A stretch of DNA of 64,000 bases from Fulvia fulva. Taxonomy: Eukaryota > Ascomycota > Dothideomycetes > Mycosphaerellales > Mycosphaerellaceae. Both the position numbers and the translations under genes were made by a program. Shown here piece after piece: positions 12,581-24,419 of this stretch. Position 1 is the first letter of the stretch. Each line of letters opens with the position of its first letter. The stretch spans positions 2,542,001 to 2,606,000 of the forward strand of contig NC_063016.1 of NCBI RefSeq assembly GCF_020509005.1. Direction: 5' to 3'. The notes beneath the pieces are model-generated. The model was not told the DNA's origin. It did no database searches and worked only from the letters and a program-made list of their open reading frames with translations.

Positions 12581-13691
12581 CTAACTAGAGTCCTTATCGG
12601 ACTACTATCTAATCTAAACCGATATCTAACTTACGGTTAAGGAGGAGAGGGAACCTAAGAGGAAGCTCTACTAGAAGTAGGCCGAGTAGATACTAGTATA
12701 GTAGCGGCTAGAAGGCGAACTAGAATAGGTAAACATTAACGATATATATATAACGGAGAGGATCGACTAAGTAGTAGAGTAGCTAATAGAAGCTATATAA
12801 AGGGTATCCTAGGCCTATATACCTAAGAAGAGATAGTCGCTATACTAGAAGCTATACTAGACACTAGAGTATATAGCTAAAGTTAAGGAGGTAAGGAGAG
12901 TAAGAAGGAGATAGGAGTAACGACGTACTTAAGCAAACTAGGAAGCCTATAATAACGCGTATAAAGTAAAGAAGGCGTAGATTAGAAGAGACAAGACGTA
13001 GGAGTAGAGGTCAACTATAGGGATGATCAAAGAACACCCGGAACAAATTTAGCGACTAGCAAAATAGGCTAGGAAACTAGACGAGGAACGAAACTCCCCG
13101 CCCTAGTTTCCCTTAATATAGGACTAAGACGGGGAAACGCAAACCACTCCGATAGTAAAAGCGAAAGCATTCGTAGACCACTTCTTCGGGACTTAGGTAG
13201 AGGCAGACCTAAGCAACATCCTAGGAACATATATTCCTCCGCTAAGGGAGGCTAACTAGTAAGTATCTACTATAGAGATCGGAAATATCATTAAGAAACT
13301 AAAGGGCAACAAAGCCCTAGGCCTAGATAAGATCCCTAACTATTACCTAAAAGCTAGTAGTAGCCTTATTACTCTAGTACTTACGGCAATCTTCACCTAG
13401 TATATAAAGTAGGGGTATTACCTAAAGGCCTTTAGGTAATTACTAACTTACGTCCTAAGGAAACCCTAAAAGGAAGACTATACTAAGTTGAAGTTATATA
13501 GACCAATTACGTTACTAAATATACTAGGGAAGCTTATAGAGAAGGTCGTAGCTATAAGGCTTACCGGAATAGTAGAAGAATATAACCTCCTCCCGGTAAC
13601 GTAAATAGGGGGGAGATAAAAGAGATCTACCCTTATAGTAGTCGAACTGATTATAGAGCAAATTAGACATATCTAGTACTATAGTAATAAT
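12581..13691 (+). pseudogene. LINE-C, 3' fragment (ORF2 linker and reverse transcriptase N-part)
   Basis: These 1111 bases align to LINE-G 53621-54731 with a constant offset of 41040, so no net indel. In three 60-base samples (12661, 13081 and 13321 onward) there are 20 differences from LINE-G, 19 of them CpA-to-TpA or the complement. The fragment starts at the right edge of the gypsy-D1 3' LTR and stops where the LINE-B tail begins. It is the continuation of the LINE-C copy whose 5' half lies at 22085-31659 on the other strand. Confidence 0.9.
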
Positions 13692-13762
13692 AGATAGATT
13701 TGTTATTCCCCTATTCTAGGACCCTATCCGGCCTATATAGGTATATATCTATTGTTATATAT

Positions 13763-13792
13763 AAAGAGAAACCCGAATAGGTGAAAACCCTT
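13763..13792 (-). other. 3'-UTR hairpin of LINE-B
   Basis: Same layout as LINE-A: aaggg outer stem, ttttc bulge, acc/ggt inner stem. One base of the 3' arm of the outer stem differs (ctctt instead of ccctt). Confidence 0.5.
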
Positions 13793-16700
13793 CCCGCCCC
13801 TAACTACTCCTTATCTAGATTAGCTTTCCCTCTAAACGTACGTAGTCTATGTCACTACCCCGTTAGCCCCCGCTCCTAGCCGGTCTCGTCGCGCTACGTC
13901 GTATCCTCTCTTCCTATACTACTCCTACTAGGCGGTACTGTTCTAGCCAGCCCTTCTCTAGTATCTAGTTCGTAATACGCCGTAGGTCCTTAGCGTTATT
14001 AAGAAGTGCCCTAATCGTCCGGTTCCTCGCCTTTACTATCTACTCCCCCCTTCCTAGCGACCACCTCGGATAGACGAGGAGTACGTACCGTACGTTCTAG
14101 GAGCGATAGCCGTAGGGGTAGCTAGTATTCGTGTATCCTAGAACCTTCCTCTATAATAGGTACCCCTAGAGGCCGATGTGTTCGCTTTGTAGTTAGGTTG
14201 CTATGCTACTCTATACCCTCGTAAGGCGGTAGTAGATAAGCTTCGGGGGGTGCTTGACCGCGGATTTTGTAGCTAACTATTCCTTAGGTTATCCCGCTAG
14301 CTAAGGGCGTCTACTATACCCTATAACCTAGTTGTTCCACCTCTCTTTCTATAGTTGCTCTATAAACGATTTCTTACCTTCCTATTATATTACTAGCTAT
14401 TCGTCCCTTACCCGGTAGTTCGGCTCGTTTCCGGGTCGAATGCCCTTATACGCTAGTACTAATTCGCGGGCCCTTACGACTATACTAGCGATGACCTTCT
14501 ATACTAGGTACTATGCCGACTTGCCTAAGTAGGAGGTCCGTAGTCCCTAGATATATAGGTCGATCGGCGGTATAGCGGTCTCGTACTTAAGCATCCTTAT
14601 TAGTGTCGACTTATATACCCCGGTGACCTTCCTTAGGCATTAGTTTTAGATCTTCGCTAGCGGCGCGACGAGTCCCTTCGATAGGTAGGCCCTCTTACCT
14701 AAGGACTACACTTAGCTACTATAGGTAAGGACTGGCCGTATAATAGCCGTATATAGAAGTCGTAACTACCGGAAGTCCGCCCCCTATATAGACGTAGTAA
14801 GCCTCTAGTATAATGCTATATTCTGTTTAGCTTTCCGTAATATTGCCTATACGTACTTCCTCTACCGTAGCTCCGGGTCCACCTATAGTCCGAGGATCCT
14901 AAGCTGATTTGCCGGGTTAGTCGTGTGCCCCTATATCTAGATAGAAGCTTATATATTGTAGAACCGTAGCCGGCGCGTAAAGTATATTAGATTGTACTTT
15001 TCTAGGGCAAACCGAGCCCCGTACCTCCTAGCCTAGTCCTCGTAGATCTTGTGCTTCTCTTCTAGTAGCCTAGAGTTCTCCTTAGTCGAGGAAGACTATA
15101 CTAGGATGTTTATATCGTCTACGAAGCCGCTCGTAGCGGTGTTCTAGGGTTCTAGGGCTAGGAGTAGCGTCGCTATAAAGAAGAGGAACAGAATAGGTAC
15201 TAGCGTTAAGCCTTACGGGATTCTAGTATAGACTACTTAAAATAGGCTCTAATACTAGCCGACTAGGATCGACGTACTATAGTTTTAGAGGTAGGACCGT
15301 ACGAAGTTGACAAGCTACTTAGGGAGTCCTTTCGACCTTAGGATATAGAGTAGCCGCGGGTATAATACGTAGTCGAAGGCTCCCGATATGTCTAGGCTAA
15401 GTAAGGAAGCCACCTTGTCCCTATTCTTATACTAGATAGCCTTTACCTAAGAGGTGATAAGTTCTATCGCGGATAGCGTCGATCGCTATAGGCGCGCACC
15501 TATTCAGGTGTCCGGGAGTAGGGAGTGTTCCTCTACCGCCTCGGAGAGTCTCGTTATAACTAGCTTCTTAAGCGCCTTCCTAAGAGTATTAAGGAGCGTA
15601 ATTAGGCGGTACGACTTCACCTACGTATACTCTTCCTTCTACGGCTTGCGTAGGACTACTATCGTCGATTATTTAAAAGCTATCGGGTGGTATCCGGTCT
15701 ATAGGCAGGCGTTAAAGATCGCTACAACTACTAGGGCTAGTTGATCTCTACACTTCTTTAGTAGCTCGTTTAGGATCCTATCCGGCCCCGGGGCTTTCTT
15801 CGCCGGCAACTTCCTTAGTATAGCGGCAACTTCTCCCTCGGACACCTCCTATTAGACCGCGATACTAGGGGCTAGGGGAGTAGAGCTGTTTATGTCGCTT
15901 AGATTAGCCTCGACTAGGGGCGGGAAGAACTTGCTAGCTAGTAGACGCGCCTTGGCCTCGGGGTCGCTAACCGGGCCACTAGGCGATTATAGCGCTAGGA
16001 TAGAGAAGGAGGGGCCCTATATAGAGTCCTATCGGGCCCATTTCGCTAGCTTCTACATCCTCTCTAGCTTGCCGGCGATTTCTTCTACTATAGCCCTCTA
16101 GCCGACTACTTTCTCCCTCCGTATTATAGCTTTCTTCTGTTGGTATACCTCCCTATATACGTTCTAGGCCTCCTCGCTATAGCTGCTCGTCAATTACGTT
16201 GCTCGCTATCAAGTCGAGTACTTCGTCGGCTTTAGGGTGCGGCTATATAAGGCTTTCCTAGGAAGGGTAGTATATATTAAAGTCTCCTACTATAATATAG
16301 TAGCCTTGTCTCTTAAGCGTACTGTCTAGGTGTCTATAGACCCTAAGGTCGCGGCTAGACCTCGAGGCTAGCGGTTATATATATATATATTGTGTATCTA
16401 AGTGCTACCTACGTAGAGGGAGGTAATATCTCCCCCGCCTTCTTCGTCTACGTAGTATACTACCTCCTATTCGGATTCTAGTATGTCCTTACTAATATAG
16501 AAGCACGTACGGGGTCTGCCGTCGCTTCGTAGGTATATCGTATAGCCTAGTAACTTATAGGTCGTTAGTCTCTTATAGTACGGGTCATTCTATAGCTCCT
16601 AGATTACTAGGACGTAGTAGACGTACGGGTCCGCCTCGTGTAGGAAATGGTTCTATACTATATCCTTACTATAGTTGACGTTGTACTAGATAATACTAAG

Positions 16701-17881
16701 CGTGTCGAGGCTAGTCATCGTTATCGACAATTATTTCCTCTATAATGTCCTATGTCCTATTGCCTAGCGCGTCCTAGTCTACGCGTATTAGTTATATACT
16801 AAAGGGGAGCCGGGCCTAGTTAGATTCCCTCGCCGTAACTAGTAGAGTACGTGGCCTCCCGTACGCCCTAGGTTACGTATCCTTTATATTATTCTCGGCC
16901 CTAGGGCGCTTATGCCCGACCGCCGCTAGCTAGTTCCGGTATAGGCTAGCCTTATAGTCGCCGTAGAATCTTAGGGCGACGGTTCTGTTTGTGATTGCCT
17001 TGTTTTTCGCTAGTTTCCGCTACGGGCATTCCGCGCTATACGATAGGTAGTACCCCGGACAGTTCGCGTACCGCCTCGTAGCCGATATATAGTCCCTAGA
17101 TATATAGTCTCCTATATAGTTCGAGTAGGCCTACTTATTTATATACGTATAGGTTTGGTGTCTATACTATTAGCATTTGAAGTATTAGAGGACAAGGAAG
17201 GATAAGGAGTGCTTTTCTACTATCTTAAGGCTATATTACTAGATTAGGCCTTGTTCTATTACTAGATCCGCCGCTTTCGCGTCTTATAGCTATATAATTA
17301 GCGCCGAGGCCTTCTTGCCTTCTAGCTATTTCCTATAGAGCCAAGTCGCCTTCTAGATTAGAGAGTTAAGAGTGACCGAGTTGTCCTCCTAGAGAGTACG
17401 TAGGTGACCTTAGTTAGTTAGGTCGAACTCTTTAGGTATGTCGTAGACTAGGATCGTAAATTGCTTCGTTAAGACCTTCGCTAATGCCGTAACCTTAGAT
17501 GCCTACTATAGCTATGCCTCTAGGTACCTCCTAGTAGTAGTAGAGCTAGTATAGATCTATAGAGTGCCGTTAGACTATTAGTTCACTACGACCACCCCTA
17601 GTTAATTGATTCGCTAGGTAAGCTCCTTGTTCGATAGCTTCGCTACTTCGGCCTAGTCTTCCTTTGCTATAATACGGATTGTAACTGTATCGTACGTTAG
17701 GCGGGGGCCTAGTATCGAAGCCGCGACCGATGCCTAGCTATAGGGGTGTTGACTCCGGGTGGCCTTATTAATCGCCTAAGACGTCGTCCTTATTTCTTAT
17801 TGCCCTCGGTAATACGATAGGACTAGCGCCGTGCGTAGCTAAATGATTATTACCTATAGAGACCGGTATAGGAGCTGATCG

Positions 17882-18073
17882 TTAGTCTCTATACTTTTTA
17901 CGTCCTCTATAAGTTGCTACTAGTTGTCTTAGGGGAGCTTCGCCTATAGAGCCGTAGGCGCCGGTAGTGCCGTAGCCTAGGCTACTATTACCTAGGAGTT
18001 GCCTAATATAGCTAGGCACCTCCGCGGCGCTTAGGGCTATAGAGCTAAAGAAATAGGGTAAAGAGAACTTCAA
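17882..18073 (-). pseudogene. LINE-B ORF1 N-terminal remnant
   Basis: A 64-codon open stretch in the sense orientation of LINE-B (from TTG at 18073 to TAA at 17882), covering the start of ORF1. It encodes a Gly/Tyr/Ser-containing segment with no recognised domain. The terminating TAA is probably a mutated CAA. The corresponding LINE-A region (about 230-410) is already frameshifted. Confidence 0.5.
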
Positions 18074-18193
18074 GCTATATAACTTGAATAAGGTAGAACT
18101 CCCTCAATTCTAGGGGTAGTAGCCTACGTTATAGGTCGTTAGAATGGCCTCGATAAGGGCTTTCGATTGTGTCGTGTTTCGACGCGTAGAGGC

Positions 18194-21100
18194 TCTAGTA
18201 CTAGGCTTCTCCTCCTTAAGATCGATCAGTACTAGATAATAAGTTCTATCTCCGTATACTAGTCGCCCTATACGGAGTATATATTTATAATAACCTACTC
18301 TCCTAGAGCGTTAGTAGTTACCTTAGCGCTTAAGTATTAGCGGTTCCCGAGTAGTCCTAGCAATTTCTTCGAATATAGGCTAAGGTCGAGGACATTTTCT
18401 CTTTATTATAACACGGGGCCGCGGTAGTTCTTAAAGTAGTCGAAGACAGTCGTGTCTATAGGCTTAGGGTCTAGCTTCGTTATACCTTCTTATCGATATC
18501 GATACGCCGTATTATTAGAACACTCCGCCTCTAATATATTTACTAAGGTCTCCCCGACTAGACTCGAAAAGCGAACTTGTTTTAAAAGCGGACTTCTAAT
18601 ACTTATAGCGGGTTAACTACCGTAAATCAACCCGCGTTCGCTTTTTTAAGGACTATAGAAGTTCTTAAAGAGTTTTGTACTTATTAGTACCTATAATAGC
18701 CGTGAACATTATACTTTTCCCTTTTCTACTAGCAATTATTCCCTCCTATAGTCTATCGTCGTAGTTACGGCCTATTTGTCGTACCTTCCTATACTAAGGG
18801 CGGCTAAGGATCGTAGGCGAATCTAGATTAGCGGAGACAAACATGTCGATCTAGTAGTATATACTAAACACCTAAGTATTAAGCTTTGAAATTACCCCCT
18901 TGAACTTCGCTCTTCTACCCGCTCCTCGAAAGGACAAGTAGGCGCTAGGTACGATAGGTAAGCTAAACTTATATACTATCCTCGGGCTAATAATGTTGAC
19001 TTTAGATCCCTCGTTAAGTAGGGCTCGAGTCTAACCTTTACTAGTCCTAAGCTCGGTAACTACCTAAGGGCTAGGTACTATTATAAAATTGTCTAGTATA
19101 CTAGAGAGACCGATCTTTTTAATGTTCTCGTACAACTCGGCGGTAGGGACAGTATCCTTACTACATAATATCGTTAAGAACATACCTATAAAGCGAGCTT
19201 AATAATCATCCCGAAAGACTTCTTTATTAGCCTCTTCTACCTCGTCTTTATAGGTAGTAACATAACTCGTACGGACTTTAGTCCCTTCTTAGCTAGCTTA
19301 CTTACGGACGGTAGTAAGCTTAGACTATAGATTAGGGGTATTTACTACTCTCCTAAATAAGGTAGTCTTAAACTAGCGACTATACCGAAACTAGTCCCGG
19401 GTATTAACGTTAAGAAACGTAGTCTAAAGGATTTAATCAATCTAATAGGTTACTCCCTCCTCCTTAGTGACGGGCCTATCTCTAGTACCGTACTATCGGA
19501 CGTAGTTATTAATCCTTATCGTCTTTCTATTCTATAGCCGTTTACGCTATACGAATAGGGTATTAATAGGCCCTACCGGCTATTCCGAGGGCGTGGGCCT
19601 TAACTTAGCTCGAGGCTTAGGTGCCCTTCTTCTAAGAGTCTCCCCTAACGCTACCGTTAACTAGCTTCTACTAGCCCTAGAACCGGCGTCTCTAATTATC
19701 TCTACCTCCTACTAACCGCGTTCTTCCTACCGGATCTCCTCTTCGAGTTCTTATCGTATAGCTTTAGCGGCCTCGGCTCGTACCCTTAATACCTATATAC
19801 TAGACCTAGTTCGAGGATTCGGGTTCTTTATAATTCCTACTAGAGCTTTGCCTCGAGATTTGTTACTCTAGATTAGGTAGGCCTTAACCTTAACCTCGTC
19901 GTAGTTTATAATCCTACCCCCTTATAGAACCGGTTCTTTTTCTTCCTTAAACTAGATCTAGTAACTACTAGCGGCCGTCGGTTACTACCCGGATCTAACA
20001 TCTTAAGGGCCGTATTCTATAAGGTGTCGGTTGTTAGGTAGAGGTTTAGAGTAGTTAGGAAGCTTTACGCTTAAGACACTAGTATAATCTCGACCTATCT
20101 ATTGTTTCTAAAGTGTAGGGATTTTCATGTCCTTATTAAATAGAATCGGGCTATAGTATTCCTTAAGCTACGGAAGTATATAAAGGAGCTTAGGTTTGCT
20201 ATAGTCCCGTCGGAAGTTGAACTTAGAGGGATTTAGATCGGTCTTCTTTCCTAGGTACTACTAGTTATTCGTCGCTAAAAAGACATACCCTTATAAGATA
20301 AGGAATAGCATCGCGGGGCACCTATTAGCCTAATGTTCCGTACTACTATAGTTATAATAGTACCTATTAAGCGCTTTAGACTACTCGCGGTTCTATAACT
20401 ACGGGCGCTATATTAAGTAAACCTATAGTTTAGGCACGCGATCGGGGTTTTCTAGTTATATAGACCTTTGATTTTCACTAGGGTTAAAGGATCTAACCTC
20501 CGCCGCGCGACCTCGTTAGTAAGCCCGAATACTCATTTCTACTATTTTCTAAATAAGGTCATCGTTAATAGTAGCGGAAATAGCTAGTTTATTAAGTATA
20601 TTTATCTTAGGGATCAAGCGCGGCATCTGCTTTATAACTAACCGATAAAGCTACGGTAAAGTAAGTAGAAAGTCCGTATATACGGCCTTCTATCCTTCTT
20701 TACTATTAGCGATACTTGTCGCCTCGTCTAGTATCTTTTAAAAGCGCCGAAACTTCTTAGGCTACTTCGGATAGAGCCTACATTTCTTATAAACTGCCTT
20801 AGTAACTGATTCTAGGAGCCCCTAAAGTAGAAGACGGCTACGGGAGCTATTATCGAGGTCTTCGGGATTAATTAGGTCACTAGAGGCTACGAAGAGACGG
20901 ATAAACTCCTTTATATCCTATTCCTTAGGGCTTTTCCCTTGCTCGGCCCGGACTATCTCTTCTAGATATTCTCGACTTCCTAATATCGAATAGGTATCGA
21001 ATCTCGAAAATTTAGCTAAGAAGGACCTCCTAAAGGTACTCCGCCTCACTTGCTATCCCTCTAACCTTATTACTAAACGTCGGATAGTAGTCTTGTAGTT

Positions 21101-21757
21101 ACGCTCGAAACGACCCTAGAAGTTGTCTTTCTTAATTAATAGCCTTAGTAGATACTAGTCTATAAGATCATTGAACCTCTCCTAGAATTCAGTAGCGTTC
21201 CTACTATTAAAGAGGGGTTTTCTAGACTCCCTAGAGTAGGGAAGCGAGGTCCTACATTTTCTATAGCAATAGTAAGACGGCTAAACAAGGCTACTTTCGT
21301 ATCCGGACTATAGGGCATTCCTAACGTTATAGTGCCCTTATTTAAGTTATCCTCTTCTTAGTCATTTCGTCGTACTCTTTCCTTACCCTTATTAGAGCTT
21401 AAAGCCTCCGGGGTGTTGTCTTCGTCGCTATCCGAGTCTTCTATCCCTTCTAAGATTATGGCCTCCCTATAAGGCCTATAGGCCTTCGATAGACTTTCTA
21501 GTAACTCTTAGCCAGCTCTAATACTAGTAAACGGCTCGAACCTCGATAAAGACATAACTAAAACTTATGACCCTATTTATAACCGTAACCTTACTCGTGA
21601 CGTTATACTTACTTTGCTTATTGCTAAGACCCTTGACCTTAGGTGCCTTAATATCTTAAGATTTCGACTTCGAGTCGACCTTAACCTTGATTTTGCTAAA
21701 ATGTGCTAATAATACTACCGGGTATATACTTAAAACCCCCCTTATTGACTACTAGGA
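18194..21757 (-). pseudogene. gypsy-D1 5' half: gag and protease
   Basis: Reads on the minus strand. The gag ATG is still present at 21555-21553, about 200 bp inside the LTR. A long gag follows with a knuckle at about 20362-20313 in which the first two Cys are now Tyr while the EHxANRCP part survives. An aspartyl protease-like region is at about 19050-18800, with a segment reading ALLNEGSxVNIIS where the catalytic Asp is Asn, as expected from G-to-A change. The segment stops at LINE-B (18193) before any reverse transcriptase. The missing reverse transcriptase and the RNase H/integrase half at 9672-12252 belong to the same element, separated by inversion. Confidence 0.75.
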
Positions 21758-22084
21758 TATAGACGACCAACTACCCTAGTAAGCAAGGGCGCGCCTAGTG
21801 ACCTTAGGATAGCTTACGCGTAGGTATATATACTTGCCGGTCTACGGGCCGTGAAATATATATAGTAGTCCTAAAAGATAATAAATCTGAAATTTTCAGA
21901 TTCCCGTATTTTCGCCTTATAGAGAGATTCTTCGTAAATCCTAGCTTCCTACTAAGGTCGCCTCCTAACTATATATATCTTAGTAGTACCCCTATATACC
22001 CCTGCTACGTAATTAACCGTTAAAGGTTAACGAGATTCGACGCGTAAATTTCAGGGTCTAAAGGGGGCCGTCAGCTCGTCAATA
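21758..22084 (-). repeat. gypsy-D1 5' LTR
   Basis: 327 bp, reverse-complement homologue of 12253-12580. The element start (tattgacgag on minus) abuts LINE-C at the base corresponding to LINE-G 53624. The 4-5 base overlap ((a)ctaa) with the flank of the other LTR is the target duplication. Confidence 0.85.
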
Positions 22085-23801
22085 TTAGTTATTAACTATA
22101 TAGCTTTCTACTCGTCGTATAAAGGCGTAGGACATAAAGTATAGGTCTAGCGTACTAGAACTATTGTTTCTAGCCTAAGTTTCTATTCCCTTTAGCGTAA
22201 TGAAGTCTATTTAGGCTGTTTCTATCTAACTAATAAGCCTCCCTACTAAGAAGTAGTATAATAGGGTAAAGTCCGATCCCTACTTTAGGTAGTAGAGGTT
22301 GAAATCTCCTATTACGATGTTATAATTTTATTGGTCTATTACTTCTAGGAGCCTTCCTAGCGTATATAGTTATATATAGCTTCTAGACCCTAGAGGTAGG
22401 TTATATACGCTATAGATTAGGACCTAGCCTTAAGTTGCTTTGAGCTATACTATAGTAATATCCCTATTGGTTCTCGGCTAGGCCTACTAGTCCTCTACTA
22501 GTACCTTCTTACTAATATAGATATATATCCGTAGGACTCCCTCGGTTCTATTTATTACTACGTAGTATCTCGGGTCTCGTATAGTTCATAGAATCCTAGA
22601 GTATAGGTTGATCTACGGTTCCTATATTACTATAATATAGTATTCCTCCGGGTCTAAGGCTTGTAGAAAGCTCCTTTAGACTTTGTCTTTACTTCTATTT
22701 ACATTATACTGAATAATTAATAGTCTACTAGTATAAGGCATTAGGACATATTTGTGTCTAGGTCCGTTTAGTCTTACTATTAGTCTTACTATTAGTTTTC
22801 CCGTCCCTCCTCCTATTCTTCTCTTTAGGGTTAGCTCCCTATTATTTGGTTGATTCTTATTTGTCTACCACTCTATGCTACCTTGTATAAGAACGTTAGT
22901 CTCCCTATTACTAGCACTATTTATAGCTCCTCTTATAGCCGGGGTCTCTTATTTGGGTTAGTAGTTCTCTCTAGTTGTTTCTATTTACCTACTAGGAACC
23001 TAGTTAGTATTATTACCCTTGCTTCCCGCGCTCTCCACTAGGCTAATAGTCTAACTAGGTGTTAGTTTGACTATACTAGGTGTTTTCTTCTATATACTAT
23101 TTATCTTATGTCCTCCTTCCGTTTTTAGTACTCTTAGGTTACGTAATCACTAGTATAGTAGGAGTAGACTAGTATAGCTTTCCTATACTTTAGGGTAATA
23201 TGTCCGTACTATTAATAGTTAATACATTAAAGGATTCTATAGTTACTCTAATAGATTTCTATATCTAGCCTCTTAAAGTCCTAGTATAACCCTTAGTCTA
23301 AGACCTTATTCGCTTACTCTAGTATTATAACCTATAAGATTAGCTAGGAGGCTCTCTTGCCCTCCTCTATCTTCTTCTTGACCTACGCTATCTTTATGAT
23401 CTATAGTCCTAGTACTATTACCTAGTTTTGCCTCTAGAGGTTTAGTATATCCCTTTATATATTAAAGGTTCGTAGGACCCTATACGTAATTACTATATAC
23501 TATTAATAGGAGACTTTCGCTATACTCCCGATCTTTAGTGTCTACTCCCTATTTATTTCGAGGGCCTTCTTATCCTATACGTAGACTATAAACAGCTTGA
23601 CCCCTTTATTATCTACCCTTACCCCTACTATTCCCTTTACTCCGATCTTCTCGACTATCTCCCTCCCGGTCATCTTTCCTATCTCTTCCTTCTCTTTCTA
23701 GTCCGTAATATAGACTCGTAGTACTATACTCTAGGGGGGGTAGGTTAGCCCGCGATTATTACCTAGGTCGTTAGGCCCTAGGTCTGTCTCGGGTCTCTTT
23801 A
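22085..23801 (-). pseudogene. LINE-C, main part (ORF1 and ORF2 endonuclease)
   Basis: A minus-strand RIP copy of LINE-G 51907-53624, with no net indel over the junctions checked. It contains most of ORF1 with knuckle Cys/His codons mutated, the ORF1/ORF2 junction near 22743 (TGATG is now TAATG), and the endonuclease. The left edge is the gypsy-D1 insertion and the right edge the gypsy-A insertion. The five bases 23797-23801 (cttta) are the left copy of the gypsy-A target duplication. ORF1 resumes at 31426. Confidence 0.9.
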
Positions 23802-23994
23802 TATTACGGTTTACTACTACCGTAACGTCGCGCCGCGGCTATTCCCTACGGGGATCCCGTATCCCCGCGTACTAGCGCCTTAGCGCTTCTTTATATATCT
23901 CGTGCGCTTCGCGCTTCTCTTTTATAGCCTTACCGAATAACGCTTATTTTACGATAACCCTATACTATTGTCTTATAGATCACTACCCGTAATA
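23802..23994 (+). repeat. gypsy-A 5' LTR
   Basis: 193 bp from tattacgg to aata, homologous over its length to 31228-31420. The bases gtttattc that follow are a candidate primer-binding site. Gypsy-B1 has the same bases in this position and gypsy-B2 has gtttgttc. Confidence 0.9.
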
Positions 23995-24419
23995 GTTTAT
24001 TCGGTCTTATAGGCGGCCTATCTAGTCAGGCTAGTAGTTATAATCAAATCGTACTAGTAAAGTACGCGTTAAGGCAGGTCAAGTTCACTATAGTTACTAA
24101 CCGTCGAGTCGCGCGTATAGGCGTATTAATAGAAACTATAGTTACGTAAACAAGCGTATTAGTTAAGTCAATAGATCACCTCCCTCCTTCGCGTAAAACG
24201 CGCGCCTCCCTACTCTTATAGGGCCCTTATATACCTACTAAGAGAGTAGTCTTATCTACTACGTAACAGTATAATATAGCTATACCCGGTAGTACTACTA
24301 ACGGGGTACTCTTACCTAAGTGACCTCTTAATCTAGATCTTAGTAAGTATAAGCGTTAGTCGCTTATACGCGCTAAGCTTTTCCTAACCGTATCTACTGA
24401 AACGTAGACACTCGATAAC

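Larger units (their letters stand above)
13692..18193 (-). mobile_element. LINE-B, RIP-degraded, internally deleted, at an inversion breakpoint
   Basis: Second copy of the LINE-A family on the minus strand. Its 3' tail (agatagatt as read on plus) is at 13692 and its 5' end near 18190-18193, where homology to LINE-A (from about position 106) stops. ORF2 keeps FVDD at 15114-15125. Relative to LINE-A it lacks 458 bp (LINE-A 2096-2553, endonuclease C-part and linker), with the junction at 16191/16192. Its flanks are LINE-C on the left and gypsy-D1 on the right, and they share no clean target duplication, which fits a recombinant element and not a simple insertion. Confidence 0.85.

Noticed and set aside
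15454..15744. 96-codon plus-strand open frame inside LINE-B, and similar ones at 2644-2883, 3514-3696, 15892-16101, 22850-23041, 31478-31693 and 50212-50451
   Set aside because: All are antisense to LINE frames. RIP puts TAG mainly on the sense strand (as CTA on the other), so antisense frames stay open by chance. Several correspond to one another because the LINEs are homologous.
1..18193. Large inverted repeat (LINE-A against LINE-B) considered as a terminal inverted repeat of a giant DNA transposon
   Set aside because: Both arms are complete LINEs with 3' tails, and LINE-A has its own 12-bp duplication. The arms point 3' end to 3' end, and no transposase or tyrosine recombinase frame lies between or around them.
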